DNA from: Kallotenue papyrolyticum
Lineage (GTDB): Bacteria; Chloroflexota; Chloroflexia; Chloroflexales; Kallotenuaceae
Direction: 5' to 3'
Assembly: GCF_000526415.1 (NCBI RefSeq)
Contig: NZ_JAGA01000002.1
Location: 1,976,001 to 2,040,000, forward strand
Length of the DNA stretch: 64,000 bases
Shown: piece by piece, positions 46,594-55,230 of the stretch
Numbering within the stretch: the stretch's first letter is position 1
Layout: each line of letters opens with the position of its first letter
Notes under the pieces: generated by a model
Database searches by the model: none
Seen by the model: the letters and a program-made list of their open reading frames with translations, nothing else
Told to the model about the DNA's origin: nothing
Program-made: the position numbers and the translations under genes

Positions 46594-47520
46594 ATGGCCC
46601 TGGTAAGCTCAACGTCGCTGCTCGCCGGAGCACTGGCGGCGCAGCTGGATACGGCCTTGGCGGCGATCGCGGCGCGCGTGCAGCCGAGCGTGGTCCTGGT
46701 GCGTACGGGCCAGGCCGGCCTCGGCGCCGGCATTGTCTGGCGTGCTGACGGCATCGTGCTGACCAATCATCACGTGCTCGGCAGCCGCAGCGCGACGGTT
46801 GTGCTCGACGATGACCGCCAGGTCGCCGCGACGGTGATCGCGCGTGACCCCGTGCTCGATCTGGCAGCGCTGCAGGTCGATGCTGCTGCTCTGCCGGTGG
46901 CCCAGATCGGGCCGTCCGAGCAGGCACGCGTGGGCGAACTGGTGCTGGCGGTGGGCCATCCCTGGGGCCAGCGCGGCACCGTGACGCTCGGGATCATCAG
47001 CGCGCTGGGCGCGATCGAGGTTGCCTGGCGGCGTAGCCCGGCAGAATATCTGCGCTCGGACGTCCAGCTCGCGCCGGGCAATTCCGGCGGGCCCCTGCTG
47101 GACGCCCAAGGCCGCGTGATCGGCATAAATGCCATGATCTTCGGCGGCGATCTAAGCGTAGCGATTCCGGCGCATATTGCCGAACAGTTCCTGCGCATCG
47201 CCGAAGGGCGGCGGCCGGTGCTGGGGGTAGGCGTGCAGGCAGTTGAGCTGCCGCCGGCCTGGCAGGTGCCGACCAGGCGTACGCGGGGCCTGCTGGTGCT
47301 GAACGTTCAGGCCGCTAGTCCGGCGGCGCGCGCCGGTCTCGCCCCCGGCGATGTGCTCCTGGAGGTGGCCGGCCACCCGGTTGGCGATGGGCATGCGCTG
47401 GTCTATGCCCTGGCGCGGCATGCCCCAGCTGCGCGTATCGAGCTGCGCGTGCTGCGCGGCGGACAATTGCGCACGGCGACGGTAACCTTCGCGACGCAAC
47501 CCGGCGAGGCGGCGGCATGA
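46594..47520 (+). CDS. HtrA-like serine protease with PDZ domain
   Basis: A 308-residue protease paralogous to the preceding gene. The triad is canonical: [11 protein letters not shown] (His), [13 protein letters not shown] (Asp) and [15 protein letters not shown] (Ser). The PDZ domain runs from about 205 to 295 ([20 protein letters not shown]). The N-terminus is short and Ala/Leu-rich but lacks a basic start and clear cleavage site, so export is doubtful. GGGAGG lies 5 nt before the ATG. Its stop overlaps the next gene as ATGA, coupling it to a LuxR-type protein, so the three genes form one expression unit. Confidence 0.88.
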   Translation: MALVSSTSLLAGALAAQLDTALAAIAARVQPSVVLVRTGQAGLGAGIVWRADGIVLTNHHVLGSRSATVVLDDDRQVAATVIARDPVLDLAALQVDAAALPVAQIGPSEQARVGELVLAVGHPWGQRGTVTLGIISALGAIEVAWRRSPAEYLRSDVQLAPGNSGGPLLDAQGRVIGINAMIFGGDLSVAIPAHIAEQFLRIAEGRRPVLGVGVQAVELPPAWQVPTRRTRGLLVLNVQAASPAARAGLAPGDVLLEVAGHPVGDGHALVYALARHAPAARIELRVLRGGQLRTATVTFATQPGEAAA

Positions 47521-48125
47521 TCCGCGTAGTGGTGATCGCTGCCGCCCCGGCGGTGCGCGCCGGGTTGCGCGTGCTGCTGGCCAGCGATGCGACCATCGAG
47601 GTGCTGGGCGAGGCTGCCGCGCTCGACGATCTGTCACCGCCCTTGCTGGCAGCCTGCGACGTGCTGGTGATGCATGGCCTGTCGCGGCTGCCGATGCTGC
47701 CGGAGACCCTGCGCGGCGTGCTGCTGGTGATCGATGAGGACGAGCTTCCGGAGGCGCCGCCGGCGTTGGGCACCGCCTGGGCGCTGCTGCCGGATGAGGC
47801 CGGCGCCGAAGAGTTGGTGGCTGCAGTCGGCGCGTTGTACCGTGGCCTGCTGGTGATCCACCCGCTGCTACAGACCCATGTCTTGCGTCCACCTGCCCGG
47901 CTCAGCGATCCGCTGGAGCCGCTGGCCGAGCCGCTCACACCGCGCGAGCTGGACGTGCTGCAGCTCCTCGGGCAGGGCTACTCCAACAAAATGATCGCCC
48001 ATCAGCTCGGCATCAGTGAACATACCGTCAAGTTCCATGTCTCGGCGATCTACGCCAAGCTCGGCGTCGCCAGTCGGACCGAAGCCGTGCGCGCCGGCGC
48101 GCGCCGCGGCCTGCTTGTGCTCTAG
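47517..48125 (+). CDS. LuxR-type regulator with degenerate receiver
   Basis: A 202-residue protein built like NarL-type response regulators. The C-terminal helix-turn-helix is clear (about 138-195): [40 protein letters not shown]. The N-terminal 120 residues have receiver-like strands ([20 protein letters not shown]), but the acidic pair is Ala and the phosphoacceptor region reads [12 protein letters not shown], without Asp at the usual place. It cannot be phosphorylated in the normal way. It overlaps the second HtrA-like gene by 4 nt, so its activity may be set by binding a ligand or protein, possibly the proteases themselves. Confidence 0.85.
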   Translation: MIRVVVIAAAPAVRAGLRVLLASDATIEVLGEAAALDDLSPPLLAACDVLVMHGLSRLPMLPETLRGVLLVIDEDELPEAPPALGTAWALLPDEAGAEELVAAVGALYRGLLVIHPLLQTHVLRPPARLSDPLEPLAEPLTPRELDVLQLLGQGYSNKMIAHQLGISEHTVKFHVSAIYAKLGVASRTEAVRAGARRGLLVL

Positions 48126-48262
48126 CCCCGGCCGGTCTCTACCGCGTCGCGCCGGGCAGGCTCCTCCAGACCACCCCCGCTCGATGATCCGCAACGTCCG
48201 CCTCAGGCCGACAGCAATCCGGCCATGCGCGCGCTGCGTAGCATGTATTGACATAAAATTTC

Positions 48263-48292
48263 TTGACAGCCTTTTACCGGACGTGCTATGCT
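48263..48292 (+). promoter_or_regulatory. rel promoter
   Basis: TTGACA (consensus), 18-nt spacer, TATGCT with TGC just before it. A second TTGACA lies 15 nt upstream in a locally A/T-rich patch. The predicted leader is about 65 nt, with GGAAGGAG before the ATG. Confidence 0.7.
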
Positions 48293-48364
48293 ATCCGTCA
48301 CCCTTGGAGAGCGAACGCCATAGCTGACCAGCCAGAAGCTGCCCGGGAAGGAGCACCTCACCGT

Positions 48365-50623
48365 ATGGAGCGCCCGCCTGCCACATCAGCCATCAGCAGC
48401 GACACCACCACCCTGGCGCCGGCCGCATCGGCGACGGGAACGGATGGCGTGCCGGGCGTGCCTGGAGAGCCTCAGCGCTTGATCGAACGCCTGCGCGTCT
48501 GTTATCCGGATCTGGATGAACAGGTCGTGCGCACCGCGTATGCGATTGCCTGTCAGGCGCACCGCGATCAACGCCGCAAATCGGGCGAGCCGTACATTCA
48601 ACACCCGGTTGCCGTAGCGCACATCCTGATCGACCTGAAGCTCGACCCAGCCTGCATTGCGGCTGGGTTGTTGCATGATGTCGTTGAAGATAGCGAGGTC
48701 ACGCTCGATCAGATTCGCGAGCGCTGCGGGCCGGAGATCGCGGCGATCGTGGATGGCTTGACCAAGCTGAAGGTGATCGAAGGGCGCACCAAGGAAGACG
48801 CGCAGATCGGCTCCTACCGCAAGATGTTCATCGCCATGGCCGACGATCCGCGCGTGGTGTTGATCAAACTGGCCGATCGCCTGCACAACATGCGCACGCT
48901 GCAGCACACACCGCCGGAGCAGCAGCAACGTGTGGCGCGCGAAACGCTAGAGATTTACGCGCCGCTGGCGCATCGTCTGGGCATCTGGCAGATCAAGTGG
49001 GAACTGGAAGATCTGGCCTTTCGCTTCCTGAACCCGGAGATGTACCACACCATCAGCCGCCAGCTCCAGTTGCGCCGCGACGCACGCGAGAGGATCATCC
49101 AGCGCATGATCACCCGTCTGCGGGCCGAGCTGGAGAAGGAGGGCATTCGCGCCGAGATCACCGGACGGCCCAAGCACATCTACTCGATCTGGCGCAAAAT
49201 GGAACGCAAGGGCGTGCCCTTGGACCAGATCTACGATCAGCTGGCGGTGCGGGTGATCGTCAACACCGTGGACGAATGTTACCGCGTGCTGGGCGTGGTC
49301 CATAACCGCTGGACGCCCATTCCCAGCGAGTTTGACGATTACATCGCCATGCCCAAGGAGAGCATGTACCAATCGTTGCATACCACCGTGCTGTTGCCGG
49401 GTGGCCAGCCGTGCGAGATCCAGATCCGCACGCACGAGATGCACGAGGTGGCCGAGCATGGCATCGCCGCGCACTGGCGCTACAAGGAGGGCCTAGGCCG
49501 CAAAACTGAAGCGTCGTTCGAAGCCAAGCTGCAGTGGCTGCGCAACCTGATCGCCTGGCGCCGCGAAGTCGGCGACGAACGCGATAGCGATTTTGTCGAG
49601 ACGCTCAAGAGCGAGATGCTGGAAGAGCAGGTCTATGTCTTCACGCCCAAAGGCAAGATCATCGACCTGCCCGAAGGCTCAACGCCGGTTGATTTCGCCT
49701 ATCGCATTCACTCCGACATCGGCAACAACTGCATTGGCGCGCGTGTCAACAACCGGCAGGTACCGCTTCATTACCAGCTCCAAAACGGCGATATTGTGCA
49801 GATCATCACTTCCAAGCAGCCGCGCGGGCCGAGCCGCGACTGGCTGGACTTTGTCAAGACCAGCAATGCGCGCAACCATATTCGGCGCTGGTTCCGGCGT
49901 CAGGAGCGCGATCTGAACATCGCTGCCGGCCGTGAGCTGCTGGAGCGCGAGCTGAAGCGGCTGAGCATCAACGTGTCGTTCGACGAGATCGCCGAGGCCA
50001 ACAACTTCAAGGCAGTGGAAGACCTGTTCCTGGCGATCGGCGTGGGCGATCACCATCCGCGTGAAATCGTCAAGAAGGTGCTAGCCCGGCAGAAGAGCTC
50101 CCAGGAGGCCGGCGATCTCTTAGCGCGCTTGCCGGAGGTTGCGCCGCGCCAGCCGGAACCGAGCGTCATTGGCGTGCAGGTGCGCGGCGGCAACGGCATC
50201 CATACGCGCCTGGCGCGTTGTTGCAACCCGGTCGAGGGCGATCCGATCATCGGCTTTGTAACGCGCGGCAAGGGGCTGACGATCCACCGTGCCGATTGCC
50301 GCAACATCAACTACGAGCGCGATCGCGAGCGGCTCATGGAGGTCAGCTGGGGGCCGACGCACGCGAAACAGGCCTACCCGGTGCCGATCCGCATCGAAGC
50401 CTGGGATCGCGTCGGCCTGTGGCGCGACATCACCAATGCCGTTGCCGACATGGGCATCAACATCCAGAGCGTCCATCAGGTTGAAAATCGCCACGCCAAC
50501 CGCGCCACGCTGGTGGCCACCCTGATGGTCGATAGTCTGTTGCAGCTCACCACGATCCTCGACAAGATCAACCGCATCCCGGATGTGATCGAGGCGCACC
50601 GCATCCGCGCGGCGTCGGCCTAG
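48365..50623 (+). CDS. rel: Bifunctional (p)ppGpp synthetase/hydrolase Rel
   Basis: A 752-residue RelA/SpoT homologue controlling the stringent response. The hydrolase HD domain is intact (HRDQRRKSGEPYIQHPVAVA, His-Asp at 104-105 in LLHDVVED, KLADRLHNMRTL). The synthetase domain has GRPKHIYSIWRKMERKG and YDQLAVRVIV. A TGS domain (VFTPKGKIIDLPEGSTPVDF), a Zn-finger/RIS segment with ARCCNPVEGDPIIGFV and a C-terminal ACT domain (RVGLWRDITNAVADMGINI) complete the ribosome-sensing part. Both enzymes should be active. The ATG at 48365 is used because the upstream extension starts inside the promoter. It converges with the PASTA kinase gene, overlapping by 4 nt. Confidence 0.96.
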   Translation: MERPPATSAISSDTTTLAPAASATGTDGVPGVPGEPQRLIERLRVCYPDLDEQVVRTAYAIACQAHRDQRRKSGEPYIQHPVAVAHILIDLKLDPACIAAGLLHDVVEDSEVTLDQIRERCGPEIAAIVDGLTKLKVIEGRTKEDAQIGSYRKMFIAMADDPRVVLIKLADRLHNMRTLQHTPPEQQQRVARETLEIYAPLAHRLGIWQIKWELEDLAFRFLNPEMYHTISRQLQLRRDARERIIQRMITRLRAELEKEGIRAEITGRPKHIYSIWRKMERKGVPLDQIYDQLAVRVIVNTVDECYRVLGVVHNRWTPIPSEFDDYIAMPKESMYQSLHTTVLLPGGQPCEIQIRTHEMHEVAEHGIAAHWRYKEGLGRKTEASFEAKLQWLRNLIAWRREVGDERDSDFVETLKSEMLEEQVYVFTPKGKIIDLPEGSTPVDFAYRIHSDIGNNCIGARVNNRQVPLHYQLQNGDIVQIITSKQPRGPSRDWLDFVKTSNARNHIRRWFRRQERDLNIAAGRELLERELKRLSINVSFDEIAEANNFKAVEDLFLAIGVGDHHPREIVKKVLARQKSSQEAGDLLARLPEVAPRQPEPSVIGVQVRGGNGIHTRLARCCNPVEGDPIIGFVTRGKGLTIHRADCRNINYERDRERLMEVSWGPTHAKQAYPVPIRIEAWDRVGLWRDITNAVADMGINIQSVHQVENRHANRATLVATLMVDSLLQLTTILDKINRIPDVIEAHRIRAASA

Positions 50624-52458
50624 GGCGCGCGCACGCCCAGCACCACCTCGGCGCCGCGCGGCACATACTCGCCCGGCTGATCGATCGGATTACCATTGAC
50701 GGTGGCGCTCACCACCTCGTTGGGCTGAAAGCGGTCGAACAGATCGCCCAGGCGGTCGCGGCCCTGCTCGTCGATGGCGACTACGCGCAGGCCGGCCGCC
50801 TCGATCTGGCGTACCGCCTCCTCGCGGCGCGTGCCGTTAGCGATCACGTCCGGGAAGCGCACCACATTGCCCAGACTGACCACCAGGCGCACCGTCGCGC
50901 CCTGGGGCAGGCGCACGCCGCCGGCCGGCTCCTGGCGGATCACAAAGCCGGCGGGAATGGCGCGACTGGGCTCATCCACGCGCTCAACGCGCAGGCCAAT
51001 CCCTTCCAGTTGGGCGCGCGCTTCGTCGAAGGGGGCGCGCTGCAGGTCGGGCACGTCCACCAGCTGCGGGCCAAGGCTGACGATCAACTTGACCGGCGTG
51101 CCGGGTGGCACCTGCGTGCCCGGCGGCGGGTCCTGCGCCATGATTGTGCCGCGTTCGTACTGGCTGCTGTACTGCGGCGCGATCGAGGCGTCGTTGGGGT
51201 CGTAGTACAGGCGCAGGCCTAGCATTTCGAGCTGCTGACGCGCTGTTGCTTCCGGCTGGCCGACAAAATCGGGCACGGTTACCAGCGGCACCGACGTGTT
51301 GGTTGGTTGCGCCGTGGCGGTCGGCGTCAGCGCGGGCGTCTGCGTGACGCCGGCGATCGGTCCGCCGCTGGGCAGCAGGTTGCTCAGATCAACGGTGAAG
51401 GCCAGGTAGGCCAGCGCCAGGATGCCGCTCAGCAGCAGTAGCCCGATCAGCAGGGTGCCGAAGCCCAGCCCGCTGCGCTCGCGCGGCGGCGCGGCCAGCG
51501 GTGGGGGGACGTAGCGTGGCGGCGGCACGCTACGGCGCGGCGCGGCCTGGGCCGCGGGCTGCCACGGCTGGGTCGGCTGGCCGGCCTTGGGCTGTGCTCG
51601 CGCGGCGGCAGCCGGCGCAACGATGGTCGGTTGAACTCGTCCGGCCAGGTAGTCGCGCAATTGCTGCGCGACCTCGGCGGCGCTGGCGGGCCGCTGCTGC
51701 GGATCCTTGGCGAGCAGCCGCAGCACAATCTGTTCGAGCGCCGGCGCAATGGCCGGGTTGAAGCGGCGCAGCGGCGGCGGCGGCTGTTGAATATGCTGGA
51801 GCGCTACGGCCATGGGGTTGGCGCCCTGAAACGGGAGCTGACCAGCGAGCATCTCGTACAAGGTAACACCCAGGCTGTAGATATCGGACTGCGGCGTGGC
51901 GGGCAGGCCCTGCGCCTGTTCGGGCGAGATATAATCGGCGGTGCCGAAGGTAATGCCGGTCTGGGTCACGGCGGTGGAGAGGTGCGACTTGGCAATGCCG
52001 AAGTCGGTAATGCGCACCTGGCCGTCGGGCGTGACCAGGATGTTCTGCGGCTTGATGTCACGGTGCACCAGACCGCGGCGGTGGGCGTAGTCCAGCGCGT
52101 CGGCGACCTGCGCGGCGATCGCCAGCGCGCGCTCCGGCGGCAGCGCGCCCTCGCGCCGGAGCAGGGCCTTGAGGTCCTGGCCCTCGATCAGCTCCATCAC
52201 GATGTAGTTGATCGCGCCATCCTGGCCGACGTCATAGACGTCAACGATATTGGGATGCGCCGAGAGGTGCGCCGCTGAGAGCGCTTCGTGCTTGAAGCGC
52301 TGCAGAAATTCGTCGTCGGCGGCGTAGTGTTGATGAAGCAGTTTGATCGCCACGGGCCGGCCCAGGCGCAGGTCGCGGCCGCGATACACCGCGGCCATGC
52401 CACCCTGGCCCAACAGGGCTTCGATCTGGTAGCGTCCGTTGAGTATTTGCGTCTGCAT
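50620..52458 (-). CDS. PASTA-domain Ser/Thr protein kinase (PknB/StkP type)
   Basis: A 612-residue membrane kinase. The cytoplasmic kinase (about 9-270) has the Gly loop LLGQGGMAAVYRGRDLRLG, Lys in PVAIKLLHQ, catalytic HRDIKPQNILV, DFG in ITDFGIAKS and APE-like ISPEQAQG. A Pro/Gln/Ala-rich juxtamembrane region leads to one transmembrane helix (about 328-350, TLLIGLLLLSGILALAYLAF). Outside are a TP-rich linker and three PASTA repeats (LVTVPDFVGQPEATARQQLE, LVDVPDLQRAPFDEARAQLE, VVRFPDVIANGTRREEAVRQ), which sense peptidoglycan fragments. It is tail-to-tail with rel. No partner phosphatase gene is adjacent. Confidence 0.95.
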   Translation of the reverse strand: MQTQILNGRYQIEALLGQGGMAAVYRGRDLRLGRPVAIKLLHQHYAADDEFLQRFKHEALSAAHLSAHPNIVDVYDVGQDGAINYIVMELIEGQDLKALLRREGALPPERALAIAAQVADALDYAHRRGLVHRDIKPQNILVTPDGQVRITDFGIAKSHLSTAVTQTGITFGTADYISPEQAQGLPATPQSDIYSLGVTLYEMLAGQLPFQGANPMAVALQHIQQPPPPLRRFNPAIAPALEQIVLRLLAKDPQQRPASAAEVAQQLRDYLAGRVQPTIVAPAAAARAQPKAGQPTQPWQPAAQAAPRRSVPPPRYVPPPLAAPPRERSGLGFGTLLIGLLLLSGILALAYLAFTVDLSNLLPSGGPIAGVTQTPALTPTATAQPTNTSVPLVTVPDFVGQPEATARQQLEMLGLRLYYDPNDASIAPQYSSQYERGTIMAQDPPPGTQVPPGTPVKLIVSLGPQLVDVPDLQRAPFDEARAQLEGIGLRVERVDEPSRAIPAGFVIRQEPAGGVRLPQGATVRLVVSLGNVVRFPDVIANGTRREEAVRQIEAAGLRVVAIDEQGRDRLGDLFDRFQPNEVVSATVNGNPIDQPGEYVPRGAEVVLGVRAP

Positions 52459-52563
52459 GCTTTATGCGTGACCCTCCGCTGGCCGCGCGGGTGGTGGGTG
52501 CCGGTGCCCGGCGGCGCTCGTATCGTACTCGGCAACGCGCCGCAACACAAGCCCCTGCGCCGC

Positions 52564-53073
52564 TCAGCGCAGGTAGAGCTGAACCGCCTCGTGCAACGGC
52601 TCTTCTGGCTGACGCTGCAGGTAGGCACGCAGCCGTGGCAGATAGACGACGTCGTCGCGGTTGTAGCGCAGCAGCAGCTCGAGCGCAGCGCGATCATCAT
52701 AGGTGACGTAGCGCTGCCATAGCCGGGGCGCGTCCCAGCCGCTCAGGCCCTGCGTGCCGCGCACGATGCCGAGTTGCAGCTCGACCTTCTTCAAACCGCC
52801 CTTGAGGCCCTGGCGCCAACAGTCGAACATCAGGTCATGGTGCCGGAAGTCGCGCGCGAGATCGACCAGCAGCCGGCGCCGAATCACCGGCAGATCGAAG
52901 CGACCGCCGTTGTAGGTGTAGATCGTGGTCACGCCCTCCAGCGCGCGGTAGAGGTTGACGTCGTGCACGCCGGCGCCGACCAGTTGATGCGTGCCTGAGT
53001 CGGGCCGGTAGATGCCGATCACCGTGATCGCGCCGTCGAAGGCGGTTTCGATGTCGAGGTAGGCGCTGTGCAT
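52564..53073 (-). CDS. RNase H-like DEDD exonuclease (YprB-type)
   Basis: A 169-residue nuclease-fold protein. The acidic positions of a DEDD exonuclease can be followed: Asp and Glu in HSAYLDIETAFDGAITVIG, the second Asp in YTYNGGRFDLPVIRRRL, and the terminal YNRDDVVYLPRLRAYL with the last Asp. The segment HHDLMFDCWRQGLKGGLKKVE matches the YprB ribonuclease-H-like domain, which in other bacteria is fused to TPR repeats or helicases. Here it stands alone. The ATG at 53073 opens MHSAYLDIE; the frame extends to 53151 with low-complexity residues and no ribosome site. It lies downstream of htpG, with a strong hairpin in between. Confidence 0.78.
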   Translation of the reverse strand: MHSAYLDIETAFDGAITVIGIYRPDSGTHQLVGAGVHDVNLYRALEGVTTIYTYNGGRFDLPVIRRRLLVDLARDFRHHDLMFDCWRQGLKGGLKKVELQLGIVRGTQGLSGWDAPRLWQRYVTYDDRAALELLLRYNRDDVVYLPRLRAYLQRQPEEPLHEAVQLYLR

Positions 53074-53251
53074 AGTCTTGCGGGACGCGCGCCCGGCGTC
53101 GTCCCGGTGCAGGCGGATTGTACGGCGTGACCCGGCGTCCGTCAACCGCACGATGGCGCGGATAGCTCATCCACTCCGGCGGCGGAATGCGCGCGGTATG
53201 GGGCGGGGCGCGTCGCGCTAGGGGGCGTGCGGGCTGGGCGCATGGCCTGAG

Positions 53252-53282
53252 CACCGTCGGGGCACATCACGCCCCGACGGTG
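53252..53282. terminator. 12-bp hairpin after htpG
   Basis: CACCGTCGGGGC, 7-nt loop, GCCCCGACGGTG: a perfect 12-bp stem beginning 14 nt after the htpG stop. It lacks a T-run, like the hairpin at 7034-7066. It probably ends the htpG transcript or protects its 3' end. Confidence 0.7.
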
Positions 53283-53295
53283 GTTAGCTCCTCAT

Positions 53296-55158
53296 CTAGG
53301 CGGCGGGCGTGTCGTCGCGCGCAGCGGCGGCCAGCTCCATCAGACGCTGGATGCGCGGCACCATGTGTGCGGGATTCGGATGCAGGCCGTCCAACAGCAG
53401 CGCGCTGTCGTAGAGCTGCTCGATCAGCAGCGGCACCAGTCCGTCGTCCGACTGCGCGCTCAGGTCGGCGAGGCGCCGGATCAGCGCGTGACGCGGATTC
53501 AGCTCCAGCACGGCGCTGGGCGCCTGGTAGTCGCGGTTGAGCAGGCGTTGCACGCGCTGCAGATCGCGATCGCGCTGGCCATCGGCGGCGACCAGCCGCG
53601 CCGGGTGCTGGCGCAGGGTCTGTGATGCGCGCACCTCGGTGACGCGCTCGCCCAGCACCGCTTTGGCACGCTCGGCCAGTCTGGCGAAGGCCTCCTCCGG
53701 CAGCGCCTCGGCCGCCGGCTCCTCCGGCAGCGCCGGGAGCTCCAGGTCGGGACTATCGGCGTTGATCAGCTTGAGACCCTCGTATTCGCGCAGACTGTTG
53801 ACCAGGAAGCTGTCGACCAGATCGACCAGCAGCAGCGCCTCGATGCCGCGCGCCGCCAGCGCATCCAGATGCGGGCTGTGGCGCGCGCTCTCCAGATCGC
53901 CGGCCAGCACGTAGTAGATCGCCCGTTGCCCTTCAACCATGCGCTCCTTGTATTGCGCCAGCGAGATCAGCTCGTCGCCACGGCTGGTGTGGAAACGCAG
54001 CAGCTTGAGCAGATCGTCTCTGGCGCCGGGATCGACGGCGATGCCCTCTTTGAGGAAGATGCCGAACTCGCGCCAGAACGTCGCATACCTTTCCGGCTCC
54101 TTCTCGGCTAGCTGACTCAGCTCCTTCGTGAGGCGTCCGGTCAGCGTTTTGCGGATGCGGCCGATCTCCGGCGTGCGCTGCACCGACTCGCGCGATACGT
54201 TGAGCGGCAGATCCTCGCTGTCCACCACGCCCTCGACGAAGCGGAAGTAGTCAGGCAGCACCAGCTCGCGCGCATCCTCCTGGATCAGCACGCTGCGCGA
54301 ATAGAGCTTGACACGACCTTCGATGCGCCGCTCGATCAGCCCGCGTTCGCGCCGCGCCGGCACAAACAGGATCGCGTGCAGGTCGAGCGGCGCATCGGTC
54401 GAGAGATGCGTCACATGCAGCGGCTCGTCCCAGTCCATGGTCAACTGGCGGTAGAACTCGACATAGGTCGCGCGCTCGATCTCGCGTGGCGCACGCCGCC
54501 ACAGCGGTTTGGTCTGGTTGATCTGCTCGTCGCCCAGGTAGATCGGAAAGGCGATGAAGTCGGAGTGCTTTTTGACGATCTGGCGGATCCGCCACGGCTG
54601 CGCGAACTCCTTCGCGTCCTGACGCAGATGGACCGTGACCGTCGTGCCGCGCGCGGTGCGATCGTCGGGCGCGACGGTGTAGGAGTCACCGCCGTGCGCT
54701 TCCCAGCGCACCGCCTGGGCATCGGGCCGGTACGAACGCGAAGTGACCACCACGCGCTCGGCGACGGCGAAGACCGAGTAGAAGCCGACGCCGAACTGGC
54801 CGATCAGGTCGGAGCGTTGCTCCTTGGCGAGTTGTTCCATGATCGCCTTGGCGCCGGAGTGGGCGATCGTGCCCAGGTTTTCGATGATCTCGTCGTGCGT
54901 CATGCCGATGCCGGTGTCGCTGACGCTGATCGTGCCGGCCTGCTCGTCGCTGGTGATGCGGATCGCCAGCTCGGCATCGCGATCGACGACCTGCTCCTCG
55001 GTCAAGAGCAGCACGCGCATGCGATGCAGCGCGTCGGAGCTGTTGGAGATCAGTTCGCGTAGGAAGATCTCACGGTCGGTGTACAGGGCGTGCGATAAGA
55101 TGTGCAGCAGTTGCTGAACCTCGGCCCGAAACGTAAACGATTCAGGTCGTTCGCTCAT
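53296..55158 (-). CDS. htpG: Molecular chaperone HtpG (Hsp90)
   Basis: A 620-residue bacterial Hsp90. The N-terminal GHKL ATPase has FLRELISNSSDALHRMR (Glu and Asn of the ATP site), SVSDTGIGMTHDEIIENLGT, the lid Gly-rich GQFGVGFYSVFAVAERVVVT and ARGTTVTVHL. The middle domain has LPDYFRFVEGVVDSEDLPLN and SRESVQRT, including the ATP-gamma-phosphate Arg region. The C-terminal dimerisation domain ends NPAHMVPRIQRLMELAAAA. AAGGGAG lies 5 nt before the ATG. No CIRCE is visible upstream, so it is not under the same HrcA control as dnaK. Length is normal. Confidence 0.96.
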   Translation of the reverse strand: MSERPESFTFRAEVQQLLHILSHALYTDREIFLRELISNSSDALHRMRVLLLTEEQVVDRDAELAIRITSDEQAGTISVSDTGIGMTHDEIIENLGTIAHSGAKAIMEQLAKEQRSDLIGQFGVGFYSVFAVAERVVVTSRSYRPDAQAVRWEAHGGDSYTVAPDDRTARGTTVTVHLRQDAKEFAQPWRIRQIVKKHSDFIAFPIYLGDEQINQTKPLWRRAPREIERATYVEFYRQLTMDWDEPLHVTHLSTDAPLDLHAILFVPARRERGLIERRIEGRVKLYSRSVLIQEDARELVLPDYFRFVEGVVDSEDLPLNVSRESVQRTPEIGRIRKTLTGRLTKELSQLAEKEPERYATFWREFGIFLKEGIAVDPGARDDLLKLLRFHTSRGDELISLAQYKERMVEGQRAIYYVLAGDLESARHSPHLDALAARGIEALLLVDLVDSFLVNSLREYEGLKLINADSPDLELPALPEEPAAEALPEEAFARLAERAKAVLGERVTEVRASQTLRQHPARLVAADGQRDRDLQRVQRLLNRDYQAPSAVLELNPRHALIRRLADLSAQSDDGLVPLLIEQLYDSALLLDGLHPNPAHMVPRIQRLMELAAAARDDTPAA

Positions 55159-55176
55159 AGGCTGCTCCCTTGGCGC

Positions 55177-55204
55177 AAGATAGACGATCGTGAATCTTAA
55201 GCAA
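55177..55204 (-). promoter_or_regulatory. Candidate htpG promoter
   Basis: Minus-strand TTGCTT, 16-nt spacer, TATCTT; the -10 box ends 18 nt before the ATG. Both boxes are moderate matches. No CIRCE or other inverted repeat overlaps it. Confidence 0.4.
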
Positions 55205-55230
55205 CAGGAGGCCAGCGCGCAACCGCGGCC

